Positions 26,737-35,506 of a stretch of DNA of 64,000 nucleotides are shown one piece after another. Source of the DNA: Coneutiohabitans sp964457925 (lineage in GTDB: Bacteria > Zhuqueibacterota > Zhuqueibacteria > Zhuqueibacterales > Zhuqueibacteraceae); the NCBI GenBank assembly GCA_964457925.1, contig CAYWGH010000002.1, positions 124,001 to 188,000 on the forward strand, in the 5' to 3' direction. The position numbers were made by a program, and so were the translations under genes. The notes beneath the pieces were generated by a model that had not been told where the DNA came from, searched no databases, and was given only the letters and a program-made list of their open reading frames with translations. Position 1 is the first letter of the stretch; every line of letters starts with the position of its first letter.

Positions 26737-27654
26737 TCACACTTTCCGGTTTTCCGTCGTTACGCAGAAGGTGCTGTCGGGCAATTCCACCAGCGCATAA
26801 TCCCCGAACAAGATCGGTTCGATGACGCGCAGGCACAAAAACACGCGCACTGCCAGGGCGCGAATTTCCACTTCGGAATGATCGCTGGCGCGCATTTCAA
26901 TAAGATGGCGCCAGGCGCGCACGTTGCCGGTGACGACAATGATGGTTTCGGTTTCATTGGGCAAAACGGCGCGCGCCGATTGGTTGACTTTTTTGCGCAA
27001 ATCGGTTGCGGCTTCCGCGCTGAGAATCGTTGCACCGGAGCGCTGTTCCGCCAGTAACTTTTCTGCCAGCGCATGATATTCGGCATAGCTGCGATCGATG
27101 CGCTGTAAGAATTGCTCGTGCAACTCCGCGCCGTCCTGGAACTCCGGGCGCTCGACAAAACGCAAAACGCGGCCGGTCACGTAGCGTTGTGATAGTTGCG
27201 AATAGCCGAAACCCGCGCGGTGTCGAATTAATTCGTGCGTTAAGCTGCGCGAAATGCCGTAGAACAGAAACGAGTAATTCGCGTGCTCCAAAACCGAGCC
27301 GTGGCCGCTCGCCATAATGTTGTTGAAATAACGCCCGGCGTTGTCGTTCATCGTGCGTTTGGGACCGAAACTGGCATAACACGTTTGGCCCGCGACTTTG
27401 CACAATTGCGCGCCCGGCGTCAACTCGGTCGGGTCTTCGAGATATTTATCAAACTGTAAAGCGGCATCAAAATCCGCAAGAAAATTTTGCAATCCTGCCA
27501 GGGCGACGTGGGGCTTTGCAATCAACACTACGCCCGGTCGCGTTAAAAACGGCGTGCCGGCCAGGGACTTGTGCACCGGCGCATGCATGGCGGTCAAAGC
27601 ATTGTACCATGCGCCGCCCCATTTTTCAAAAAGTTGTTCCGGCGTCATGTTCAT
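26737..27654 (-). CDS. thyX: Flavin-dependent thymidylate synthase
   Basis: 305 aa, longer than the usual ~220-250. ThyX core: NNIMASGHGSVLEHANYSF, the RHR motif at 144-146 followed by AGFGYSQLSQRY, and the C-terminal ETIIVVTGNVRAWRHLIEMR. The RHR-to-Ser spacing and residues differ from the textbook RHRxxxxxxxS form by one position. Methylates dUMP using methylene-tetrahydrofolate and FADH2. The start overlaps the M48 peptidase stop (ATGA), so the two are translationally coupled, an unusual pairing. A second ATG at 27648 is possible. Confidence 0.93.
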   Translation of the reverse strand: MNMTPEQLFEKWGGAWYNALTAMHAPVHKSLAGTPFLTRPGVVLIAKPHVALAGLQNFLADFDAALQFDKYLEDPTELTPGAQLCKVAGQTCYASFGPKRTMNDNAGRYFNNIMASGHGSVLEHANYSFLFYGISRSLTHELIRHRAGFGYSQLSQRYVTGRVLRFVERPEFQDGAELHEQFLQRIDRSYAEYHALAEKLLAEQRSGATILSAEAATDLRKKVNQSARAVLPNETETIIVVTGNVRAWRHLIEMRASDHSEVEIRALAVRVFLCLRVIEPILFGDYALVELPDSTFCVTTENRKV

Positions 27655-29087
27655 CTCACCACTTTAATGTAATCGCCGCGTTTCACCTGATCGGTGAGAT
27701 TCATGCCGTTGAGAATCGACAATTCCTTCAGCATTTTTTCCTCCATGCGCAAGCCGCGCAACACCGTGGCCAGATCTCCGGTGCGCTCGGAGCGCTCGAT
27801 GCGCACGCGCAGCGGCTGCTTTTGCAACGCCGCCTGGTTGCGCAGTTGATCGAAGCCGGTCATCACGTTTTTGAAGGTGTTGGCATGATTGCGAAACAGC
27901 GCCACCGTGGTATAGCCGTGAAATACATAAATCAGGTTCTCTTTTTGGATGAAGTACGACAACACCTGTAACGCCCCGCTTTGCGACTGAACTTGCGACT
28001 CCACTTCGTGCGCCGTCATGCCGTGCACGCGGGTGGCCTGCTCGCGCATCACCTGCGCCTGCGCGCTTTGCACAAAATTACTCGCCGCTTGTTTGGGATT
28101 GTTGCCCTTGCCGAGGCTGAATTCGATCATGGCATTCTTTTCCGCATTCATCATTTGCACCGAGCTGGGTGAATTCACCACCGCCCAACCCGCGGGCGTG
28201 GGAAATTGAAAGCGCAATTCGGGATGATAGAACACGTTGTTTTCCACAAAGCCCTGGCGCGGATCCTCGCCATAAACGATGCCGTCGATCAGCCGCAAAT
28301 AATCTTTGCGATCCAGTTGTTTGGGCGTATAGGGAATCTTTTTTTGCCATTCCTCGGCAAGCTGATGCACCCGGACTTCGCGGTCGCCGGGATCCGGGTG
28401 GGTCGATAGAAAATTCGGAATGCTTTGTCCGCTCTCGCCGCTGAGCCGGCCAATGGTGCGAAAGAAGCCCGCCATTTCACGCGCATCATAACCCAATTTG
28501 GTGGAATATTCCACGCCCAGGCGATCCGATTCAGATTCCTGGTTGCGGCCAAATTTTAGAAAAAGCAGGCTCAGGCCGACTTGCGCGGCGCCGCTGATTT
28601 GGCGAAATTCCTCCGACAACACCGAACCAAGACCCAGGCCCAGTTGCGCGAGCTGCCCCTTGGATTGCTGTTCGGCGCCGTGACGCGCGGTGATGTGGCC
28701 GACTTCATGCCCCATCACGCCCGCCAATTCCGCCTCCGAGTTGAAATGCGCCAGAATGCCGCGCGTGAAATAAACGTAACCGCCCGGCAGGGCAAAGGCG
28801 TTAACAATCGGACTGTCGACCACGCGAAATGTGTACTTGATGTTGGGCCGGTGCGACACGCGCGCAATGTTCTGGCCGATGCCATCGATATACGCCGCCA
28901 ATTGCTGATCATCATACACGCCGTATTCGGCGACGATCTGCGGATCCGCCTCCTGGCCCAATGCGATCTCGCTCGATTCGCTCATGAGATTGAAGGTGGA
29001 TTTGCCGGTCACGTAATCTTTCGTGCAGGAATAAAACGAAAGCGCCGACGCGGCCATGAGCAACAACAAAAATGTTTTGCGATACAT
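27651..29087 (-). CDS. M48 family metallopeptidase lipoprotein (BepA/LoiP-like)
   Basis: 478 aa from the ATG at 29087, which has GGAGG upstream; a longer frame to 29147 obscures the signal. Lipobox FYSC, Cys 21. Catalytic HEVGH at 127-131, third ligand in the ESESDRLG region, FALPGGYVYFTRG upstream. A C-terminal region after ~300 contains a beta domain and a LysM-like end (ELSILNGMNLTDQVKRGDYI). M48 lipoproteins act on misassembled outer-membrane proteins. Downstream thyX overlaps by 4 bp. Confidence 0.93.
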   Translation of the reverse strand: MYRKTFLLLLMAASALSFYSCTKDYVTGKSTFNLMSESSEIALGQEADPQIVAEYGVYDDQQLAAYIDGIGQNIARVSHRPNIKYTFRVVDSPIVNAFALPGGYVYFTRGILAHFNSEAELAGVMGHEVGHITARHGAEQQSKGQLAQLGLGLGSVLSEEFRQISGAAQVGLSLLFLKFGRNQESESDRLGVEYSTKLGYDAREMAGFFRTIGRLSGESGQSIPNFLSTHPDPGDREVRVHQLAEEWQKKIPYTPKQLDRKDYLRLIDGIVYGEDPRQGFVENNVFYHPELRFQFPTPAGWAVVNSPSSVQMMNAEKNAMIEFSLGKGNNPKQAASNFVQSAQAQVMREQATRVHGMTAHEVESQVQSQSGALQVLSYFIQKENLIYVFHGYTTVALFRNHANTFKNVMTGFDQLRNQAALQKQPLRVRIERSERTGDLATVLRGLRMEEKMLKELSILNGMNLTDQVKRGDYIKVVR

Positions 29088-29119
29088 TCTAATCCTCCAC
29101 TGGAATAAAATCGGCATGC

Positions 29120-30043
29120 TCAGGGTGTTGCAAAGGGCATTACCCATATGACACCGTCCGTTCTATCGTCAAACACCAACCGCTTGCCGTCTGGCGCCCA
29201 CGAGCTGTTCATTTCCAAACGGCCGGCAGAGTTGGTGAGGTTGATTCTATTCGCGCCATCGTGATTCATGATGTAAATATCCGCATGCAAAATGCGATGG
29301 CCGTCATCTTCCGCTTGCATGAAAGCAATGTATTGTCCCTCGGGCGACCAATGCGGGCGCTCGCCGCGGCCGAGAGGGCGAATATCGCTGCCATCCAGGG
29401 CGCAACTGAAAAGTTGACTGCCCAGCTCTTCGTAGACAATGCGGTCGCCGCGCGGCGAAAGCTCGGCGTTGATAATTTGGCCCGAGGGGCGCAGCGGAAG
29501 TTTTGTGGTCTCACCTGAAGCCGTCGTAAGAGACAAGCCGTTTTGGGTCATGAAGACCAAAATGCGATTGTTAAGCAGGCGTGGTGTACGATCGTTGGCC
29601 GCAATGGCCTTAAAGATGGCAGGCTTGTTGTCAAGGAACAGCGCGACGCGTTCATTGTCCAGCCATTGCGGCAAGCCGGGCATTTGCTTGCGCGGCTCCG
29701 CAAGCGCTTTCGAGGTTTTGGTTATGGTATCGTAAATTTTGACGACATGCCAGCGCCGGCGGTTTTGTATCTGCGTGGCGCGTCCTGCCAAAAACTTGCC
29801 GTCGCTCGACCAGCACATTTTATAGCCAACCGCAAGATCGTCCGTCAGTTGGTGTAATTCCGAACCGTCGGGCTTAATCAACCAAATGCCGTCATATTTG
29901 GCGGAGGTCAGCGCGATCCAATCTCCTGCCGGCGACCAAACCGGCTGCAGAAATGGCGTCGCGCCGTCCGTCAAGCGCGCCGGCGGCTGCGCCAACAGGC
30001 TGGTCAGATTCATGATGAGATAAATAAGAAAAAACTTTTTCAT
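29120..30043 (-). CDS. TolB-like WD40 (PD40) secreted protein
   Basis: 307 aa from the ATG at 30043 (a longer frame starts in non-coding sequence). Signal peptide 1-~19. Repeated beta-propeller blades of the PD40 type: PVWSPAGDWIALTS...GIWLIKPDGS, CWSSDGKFLA, AELSPRGDRIVYEE, PHWSPEGQYIAFMQ, SSWAPDGKRLVFDD. Probably a six-blade periplasmic propeller like the TolB C-terminal domain but without TolB's N-terminal domain. The end of the gene lies 33 bp before the M48 start on the same strand, so the two may be one unit. Confidence 0.85.
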   Translation of the reverse strand: MKKFFLIYLIMNLTSLLAQPPARLTDGATPFLQPVWSPAGDWIALTSAKYDGIWLIKPDGSELHQLTDDLAVGYKMCWSSDGKFLAGRATQIQNRRRWHVVKIYDTITKTSKALAEPRKQMPGLPQWLDNERVALFLDNKPAIFKAIAANDRTPRLLNNRILVFMTQNGLSLTTASGETTKLPLRPSGQIINAELSPRGDRIVYEELGSQLFSCALDGSDIRPLGRGERPHWSPEGQYIAFMQAEDDGHRILHADIYIMNHDGANRINLTNSAGRLEMNSSWAPDGKRLVFDDRTDGVIWVMPFATP

Positions 30044-30307
30044 AATCGCCTTACCTTGCCTCACGCGGACGAGCCGCAACCCGAAAGTTTTTTGTAAGCG
30101 GATTTTTCGATTATGGCGGATAAGGCCAAAGGTTGCATCCGCGATATTCGTTCAATCCGCTTACGGAAAAGTCTCTGCTTTTAAAGCAAAGATTACACTC
30201 TTAACAGACGAACGATTGCTTGTCGCTTGCACACCTTCAAAATTGGGGGCAAATGTGAAAAGGCATGTTCACAGGCAGCCGTCATCTGGCATCTCTCAGC
30301 AATGTTG

Positions 30308-32785
30308 TTAACGCATGAGCAGCAATTTGCGCACGGCGATGAAATCACCGGCCATCATTTTGACAAAGTAAACTCCGGAAGCAACATTTGCGCCTTGAGT
30401 GTTGCGGCCATCCCATTGCACGCGATGCGCGCCCGGCGGCCGCCAGCCTTCCACCAACAACCGCACGCGCTGTCCCAGCGGATCATAAACGGCAATCTCT
30501 ACCGCAGCAGCCGAGGGCATGAAATACGGAATTTCCGTAACCGGATTGAAGGGATTGGGAAAATTTTGAGCGACAGTGAATTGCGCGGGCATTGGCAGCG
30601 GGGGCTCCGTCACCGCTACGCTACGCGGATGGCCGTGCAACAAATCTTCAAATAAAATTTCGCCGCGTTGACTCTTCGTGTTGGAAACGGAGATGCTTTC
30701 CCAAATCAGCGGAGTCATGGTTTTTGCTGCCACCTGACGGCTGCCCTCCACAAGACTGTCGCGCGCCGTCTCGAGTCGCATGCAGCGCCAGCCGGTCCAA
30801 TCCAGCGTTTTCTCGAAATGATAAATCACGCCGTCATTGCCGCGCAGATGCCAGCGCACAACGTTTTCACTGCCGTCTCCGAATATCAACAACGCCGCAA
30901 CCTCGTTGTTGTTCAAGTGCAGCGGCGACTTCAAAGCCATAAATACTGCGCCGCCGGAGGCCTCACGAAAAACATAGCGCAAGCGGCCGGCGGTGGAGTC
31001 GCTCACGGCGGCCTGCGGCGTCAATGCAAATGAAGTCGAATCCGCAACGATGCCAACCGTCTGTGCATGCGAGAGCGGGTCGCGAAACGCTTCATCGGTG
31101 CTCGCAAACGTGCTGAGAATATCCAGGGCTTCGGGCGCAACCGCGGTCTTGAAGCGCCACTCCAGCGCCTGCGGCAAGTTGATGCCGTTGAGGTCACGAA
31201 TATTGTTTGAAAGTTGCACGGTGAAGATGCGATTGCCCAGCAGGGCTTCGTTTGGAACAAAGCTGTACTTGAATAAACCATTTTCTAAAGAAGCAAAAAC
31301 GCGCACCGGAACGAGATTGTTGGCAAGAGCAAAGACTTTCACATCGGGTGGCCCGAGAGTCGTTGGGGACATGGCGCGATTGAAACGCATTTCAATAACA
31401 TCGCGCACGAAAACCTCTGTTTGCTTGTTGTGCGGGAAAAAGTCAACCACCGCCGGCGTTTCAGCGTTCAGCGGCATGGTCGTAAAGCGCCAGGAGAATA
31501 TTCCGCCGCTTTGGCCGTCGCCGTCGCCATCCAGCCCGCGCCCAAATTGATCGCGCGCGGTGCTGTCAATCGTCACGACGTAGGTGATGTCGAAGTCATA
31601 ACGAAAATCCGGCGTGAAAACAAACTCTTTGGGATTGTTCGCCACGCTGCTCAACAGTCCCGGGACCGGAGGCTCGAGGTGAAACGCGGCTTGCACCGAA
31701 GCAAGCGTCATGTTGCGCGAAAACCATATGTGAATCGGCTCATACACATAAACGTCTTGCGCGCTGTCGCCTGGCGTAATTGCCTGCACCGCGGGCGGCG
31801 CTTGTGGAATCAGGCGCGCATCGCCGTAGCGAAACGCATGGGCCGCTACGGTCACTGTCGTTGAAAACGGCTGATATTCCGGCACGTTTACCGTGATGGT
31901 GTAAGTGCCGGGTGTCAGGCCGTCAAACGCATAGACGCCGTTGCGAAAGTTGTCAGTCGTGTAAGTCAGATTGCCGGGCTCGAGTGCCAATGAAATGCCG
32001 TTCAGCGGCGCGCCGGTCTCCGCATCGCTGATGATGCCGGTGAGCGCGCCGGTGGGCATCAAGCCGGCTTCGAAATATTCAAAAAAACTCATGGCCAGGG
32101 CGCGCGCTTCCAGCCGCAAAAAATCCGGGTTGCGCATCTTCGCCTCTTCCGTTGGATGATCATGAAAGGTGGCTTCTGAAAGCTCGCCGGGCATTTGCAA
32201 ATCATTCAGCACACCCAGGCTGAAACCGCCGTTGCAGCCGCCGTAAAACGTCCAATCTAAACGGCTCGCAAAGGAAGCGGTGCGATAGCCCTGCCAGAGC
32301 CTTTCCGCCATGATGCTGCTCATCACATCGGATTCTCCCGGCCATTCCGCCTGCCCAGTTCCCATGATGCTGCCGTTGGAACAGCGCCGCGCCGGATCGC
32401 GCCTTTCTTCCAGCAACATCAACGTGTATCGCGCCGAGGTATTGACCGAGCCCAGCGCATTATGATGCACGGAATGAAACCAATCCACACCAAAATTGTT
32501 GGCAATCTGCTCGCGCTGACTCAGGCTAATGTCCGAAGTATTGTTGAAGTGGGTGAGCAGAACGGTGTCGATGTTGGCGGCGACAAGATATTCTTTAAGA
32601 AAGGAGGCCACTTTGAAATTGATATCCGCTTCGCGCAATCCGGTGGGACCGGCATTGACGTTGCCCGGGCCATGCCCGGGGTCGAGGCAAAGGCTCAGGC
32701 CGGCGAGATCTTGCGCGCCGGCACAGAGCGGAAATAATCCAAAACAGATAATGAACCAACGGCTTACACATGAGAAGAACAGCAT
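30308..32785 (-). CDS. Secreted N-acetylmuramoyl-L-alanine amidase with Ig-like domains and type IX sorting domain
   Basis: 825 aa. Signal peptide ~1-24. Amidase_3 domain (~27-235): LCLDPGHGPGN with the Zn His, GLREADINFKV with the Zn Glu, and HSVHHNA with the third ligand region. Then a carboxypeptidase-regulatory-like beta domain (~245-320, GALTGIISDAETGAPLNG), two Big_5-type domains (~330-550, DVYVYEPIHIWFSRNM and EVFVRDVIEMRFNRAM), a carbohydrate-binding-like region, and a C-terminal sorting domain with QNFPNPFNPVTEI and ASGVYFVKM. It would cleave peptidoglycan stem peptides outside the cell or in the periplasm and be exported by type IX secretion. Confidence 0.92.
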   Translation of the reverse strand: MLFFSCVSRWFIICFGLFPLCAGAQDLAGLSLCLDPGHGPGNVNAGPTGLREADINFKVASFLKEYLVAANIDTVLLTHFNNTSDISLSQREQIANNFGVDWFHSVHHNALGSVNTSARYTLMLLEERRDPARRCSNGSIMGTGQAEWPGESDVMSSIMAERLWQGYRTASFASRLDWTFYGGCNGGFSLGVLNDLQMPGELSEATFHDHPTEEAKMRNPDFLRLEARALAMSFFEYFEAGLMPTGALTGIISDAETGAPLNGISLALEPGNLTYTTDNFRNGVYAFDGLTPGTYTITVNVPEYQPFSTTVTVAAHAFRYGDARLIPQAPPAVQAITPGDSAQDVYVYEPIHIWFSRNMTLASVQAAFHLEPPVPGLLSSVANNPKEFVFTPDFRYDFDITYVVTIDSTARDQFGRGLDGDGDGQSGGIFSWRFTTMPLNAETPAVVDFFPHNKQTEVFVRDVIEMRFNRAMSPTTLGPPDVKVFALANNLVPVRVFASLENGLFKYSFVPNEALLGNRIFTVQLSNNIRDLNGINLPQALEWRFKTAVAPEALDILSTFASTDEAFRDPLSHAQTVGIVADSTSFALTPQAAVSDSTAGRLRYVFREASGGAVFMALKSPLHLNNNEVAALLIFGDGSENVVRWHLRGNDGVIYHFEKTLDWTGWRCMRLETARDSLVEGSRQVAAKTMTPLIWESISVSNTKSQRGEILFEDLLHGHPRSVAVTEPPLPMPAQFTVAQNFPNPFNPVTEIPYFMPSAAAVEIAVYDPLGQRVRLLVEGWRPPGAHRVQWDGRNTQGANVASGVYFVKMMAGDFIAVRKLLLMR

Positions 32786-33314
32786 CAGGCCCTTCCGCAG
32801 TTTGATCGTGACCGTTTTGATATTGTGTATTGCTCTGGAAAACCATCATGACTGTGAAGGTTTTTGCAAACAAAACTATTTCCACTTCGACACATTGACA
32901 ATGGTGCCACGAAACAAACAAAACACACGAAATACCTCAAATGAATTTTTTGCATATTTCGCGTGTTTCGTGAGCAGGAATTTGAATTTCACCAGGCAGA
33001 ACTGTTAAGACAAATCGCATAGTCTTGCCCGAAATGGTTTTTGCTGTTAACCATTTGATTGCGGCTCGTCCGCGTTGGGCTAATGAGTCGCCGCTATTAC
33101 AAAAGCGGCTGCAAACAAAATGCACAACGCTAAAAAAACCATTTTCTCGGAGAATATCAAGCGTGAAAATCGCTGCGAGAAAATTGATTCGGCCTTTCAA
33201 AATTTAAGGGTTGAGTTTTATCTTCTTTTGAATTAGACTCCGGTGTATTTCTGCCTGCTGTCAATTTTTCTTGTGAACTCATTCTCTCATTCACCATAAA
33301 TTTAAGGAGCGACC
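32786..33314. other. Intergenic region with an imperfect inverted repeat
   Basis: ~530 bp between divergent genes. At 32907-32973 the arms CACACGAAATA and TATTTCGCGTG, with outer ACGAAAC and GTTTCGT, form an imperfect palindrome around GCATATT. A similar element occurs at 46974-47018. No convincing ORF or RNA gene. Confidence 0.45.
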
Positions 33315-34160
33315 ATGGTAAATTATGCGCATCCCGAAGTGCTGGTTTCGACTGACTGGGTCGAGCAGCACAAAAGCGATCCCAATCTCGTGATCGCAGA
33401 AGTCGACGTCGATACCGCCGCTTACAGCGAAGGCCACGTTCCCGGCGCGATCGGCTGGAACTGGCAAACACAATTGTGTGATACGCTGCGGCGCGACATC
33501 ATCAGCCAGGGAGATTTGGAAAAATTGCTGGGGCAAAGCGGCATCGGCAATAATACCACCGTCGTGCTGTACGGCGACAACAACAATTGGTTTGCAGCGT
33601 GGGCGTTTTGGCAGTTGAAGATGTACGGCCATCAAGACGTACGCATCATGAACGGCGGCCGCAAGAAATGGCTCGCTGAAGGCCGGCCGCTCGCGAAAGA
33701 TGTTCCCACTCCCAAGCCGGCGACTTACAAGGCCGGCAGCCCCGACCTCGCCTATCGCGCCTTTCTGAACCAGGCACAAAGCGCCTTGACGGCGCCCGGT
33801 TTTGTGATGGTCGACGTGCGCTCGCCCGATGAATTTTCCGGCAAGATTCTCTCGCCCCCAGGATTGCCCGAAACCTGCCAGCGCGGCGGCCACATTCCCG
33901 GCGCGAAAAATATTCCGTGGGGGCAAGCCTGCAACGACGACGGCACCTTTAAAAGCTTCGACGAGCTGCAAGCGCTTTACGGCGGCAAGAGCATCACAGC
34001 GGACAAAAATGTGATCGCGTATTGCCGCATCGGCGAGCGTTCGAGTCACACCTGGTTCGTGCTCAAGTACCTGCTCGGCTTTCCCAATGTGTCGAATTAT
34101 GACGGCTCGTGGACAGAGTGGGGCAATCTCGTGGGCGCGCCGGTGGAAAGAGGGGCCTGA
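33315..34160 (+). CDS. Thiosulfate/3-mercaptopyruvate sulfurtransferase (tandem rhodanese)
   Basis: 281 aa with two rhodanese domains (~1-130 and ~155-281). The N-terminal domain is the inactive type, with WQTQLCD and MNGGRKKW; the C-terminal loop has the catalytic Cys 237 in AYCRIGERSSHTW. Moves a sulfane sulfur from thiosulfate to cyanide or protein acceptors. AAGGAG ribosome site 6 bp before the ATG. A small gene follows 2 bp after the stop and a strong hairpin 256 bp later ends the unit. Confidence 0.93.
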   Translation: MVNYAHPEVLVSTDWVEQHKSDPNLVIAEVDVDTAAYSEGHVPGAIGWNWQTQLCDTLRRDIISQGDLEKLLGQSGIGNNTTVVLYGDNNNWFAAWAFWQLKMYGHQDVRIMNGGRKKWLAEGRPLAKDVPTPKPATYKAGSPDLAYRAFLNQAQSALTAPGFVMVDVRSPDEFSGKILSPPGLPETCQRGGHIPGAKNIPWGQACNDDGTFKSFDELQALYGGKSITADKNVIAYCRIGERSSHTWFVLKYLLGFPNVSNYDGSWTEWGNLVGAPVERGA

Positions 34161-34162
34161 GT

Positions 34163-34375
34163 ATGACGCCGGAGAATTATCTCTCGCAAACGCGCGAGCT
34201 TGCCGGCGTGCCGATCAACGTCACCTCGTACAAAATCGGCGACCGGTTTTATTGTCACGTGGCGAATGTGGATCCGGGCGCGACCATTGCACGCGCCGAA
34301 GCCGCCTCTTCTGCGGAGGCGGAAACTCTCGCTCTCGACAAGGCGGCAGCGCGTTTAAGCAGCAAGAGAGGGTAG
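34163..34375 (+). CDS. Small hypothetical protein downstream of rhodanese
   Basis: 70 aa from the ATG at 34163, 2 bp after the rhodanese stop. Sequence has a beta-rich first half (VPINVTSYKIGDRFYCHVANVD) and an Ala-rich helix (ARAEAASSAEAETLALDKAAARL), a fold pattern that could be a small dsRBD- or ferredoxin-like unit, though I recognise no family. A single Cys in YCHVANV. Co-transcription with the rhodanese gene is nearly certain from spacing; a sulfur-carrier role is a guess. Confidence 0.6.
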   Translation: MTPENYLSQTRELAGVPINVTSYKIGDRFYCHVANVDPGATIARAEAASSAEAETLALDKAAARLSSKRG

Positions 34376-34415
34376 TTTTTTTCGATTCTACAAGACTCCA
34401 AAAACGTTGTACTGC

Positions 34416-34462
34416 ATGATCAAGGGCAGGGCGATGGCATCCATGGTCCTGCCCTTGATCAT
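34416..34462 (+). terminator. Strong hairpin ending the rhodanese unit
   Basis: A perfect 15-bp stem: ATGATCAAGGGCAGG (34416-34430) pairs with CCTGCCCTTGATCAT (34448-34462); the loop holds a further ATGG/CCAT stem (34434-34444). The downstream tract is TTTTGAGG, only moderately U-rich, so it may be a terminator or an mRNA-stabilising or regulatory hairpin. Confidence 0.65.
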
Positions 34463-34661
34463 TTTGAGGTATTCAAACGCAGTTGAACTTGTGCGAACTC
34501 GCAAGCGCATTCTGAACCCCGCGCGTTTTTGTTCCGCTTTCTAATATCTGCGACATTGCTTCAAGTTGAAACAGATTTACGCCCGAAATCCGAAAATCGA
34601 GAGAGTGATAAACCAATGTTTCACCTGAAGCAATCCCATAACACCATTGTCACAGTATTCG

Positions 34662-34677
34662 TGGCATAAACATTGCC
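34662..34677 (+). promoter_or_regulatory. Sigma-54 (RpoN) -24/-12 promoter
   Basis: TGGCATAAACATTGCC matches the TGGCAY-N5-TTGC consensus: the GG and GC dinucleotides are exactly 10 bp apart. Transcription would start near 34688, 68 bp before the EIIA-Ntr gene. Placement in front of a nitrogen-PTS-type gene makes this more than a chance match. No enhancer-binding site is assigned. Confidence 0.7.
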
Positions 34678-34755
34678 TGTTGCAGGGCGGGTCAATGCAA
34701 ATCTGCATCCCGACAAGGAAGAACAACAAACACTTAAGGACTAAGGATTTTTCTC

Positions 34756-35262
34756 ATGAATGGACTCCCGAGACTTCCGATGCGGTTATCCGAATATCTC
34801 ACCGAAAGCTTGATCCTGCTGGATCTGAATACCGAAAACAAGAACGAAGCCTTTCAGACGATGGTTTCGACGCTGGCGCACCACAACGTCATCAGCGAGC
34901 CGCGCACGTTTTTGGACGAAGTGATCGCGCGCGAAGAAATCGAGCCGACCTGCATCGGCCACGGCGTGGCGTTGCCGCATGCACGCACGCTGTGTGTCGA
35001 TCGCCCGGTCATCGTGTTTGCACGCGCGAAATCCGGCATTCCCTTCACGCCCACGCCCACGGACCGCGTTAATTTGATCTTCATGCTGGGCACGCCGAAA
35101 AACGCGCCCAATCTCTATTTGCAACTGCTCTCTCAACTCTGCCGGCTGCTGCACAACAGCGCCTTCCGCGAGCAACTCCTCTCAGCCAGCTCGACGCGCG
35201 AAATCGTTCAGCTTTTCAAGCAAGAGCCGGACAACGCAACGCCCTGCATGGCCATGGCTTAA
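34756..35262 (+). CDS. PTS IIA component of the nitrogen-regulatory (PtsN) type
   Basis: 168 aa PTS_EIIA type-2 domain. Phospho-acceptor His 75 in GVALPHART, with DFL-like helix FLDEVIAREEIEPTCIGHG before it and MLGTPKNAPNLYLQLLSQL after. Members such as EIIA-Ntr take phosphate from EI-Ntr/NPr and regulate rather than transport; the absence of IIB or IIC genes here supports that. Preceded by a near-consensus sigma-54 promoter (34662-34677). PtsN is classically encoded with rpoN in Proteobacteria, so RpoN control of this standalone copy is notable. Confidence 0.87.
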   Translation: MNGLPRLPMRLSEYLTESLILLDLNTENKNEAFQTMVSTLAHHNVISEPRTFLDEVIAREEIEPTCIGHGVALPHARTLCVDRPVIVFARAKSGIPFTPTPTDRVNLIFMLGTPKNAPNLYLQLLSQLCRLLHNSAFREQLLSASSTREIVQLFKQEPDNATPCMAMA

Positions 35263-35297
35263 AAGAACGCTATACCGTATTTTTTAAAACCCCGCGC

Positions 35298-35353
35298 AGC
35301 AGGCGAAACGCATGAAAGCTGGTTCAAAGCCTTTTATGTATTTCGCCTCCTGC
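35298..35353 (+). terminator. Possible imperfect terminator hairpin
   Basis: Arms GCAGGCGAAA (35298-35307) and TTTCGCCTCCTGC (35341-35353) pair with a small bulge over a long loop, downstream of the EIIA gene. No clear U-tract follows. Confidence 0.3.
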
Positions 35354-35506
35354 CTAGATGGATGAAAACCAGCGCTCGCCCAGCATAAGTCTGCCGTAAA
35401 AGATTTTCTGCAATACACCCTTCGAGCATATGTATTGCCCCTCCCACTGTCAATAAACACCTTGTCAGAACGAGTCTGTTTGCCGCGCTCTTCTTGCTTT
35501 ATCTGT

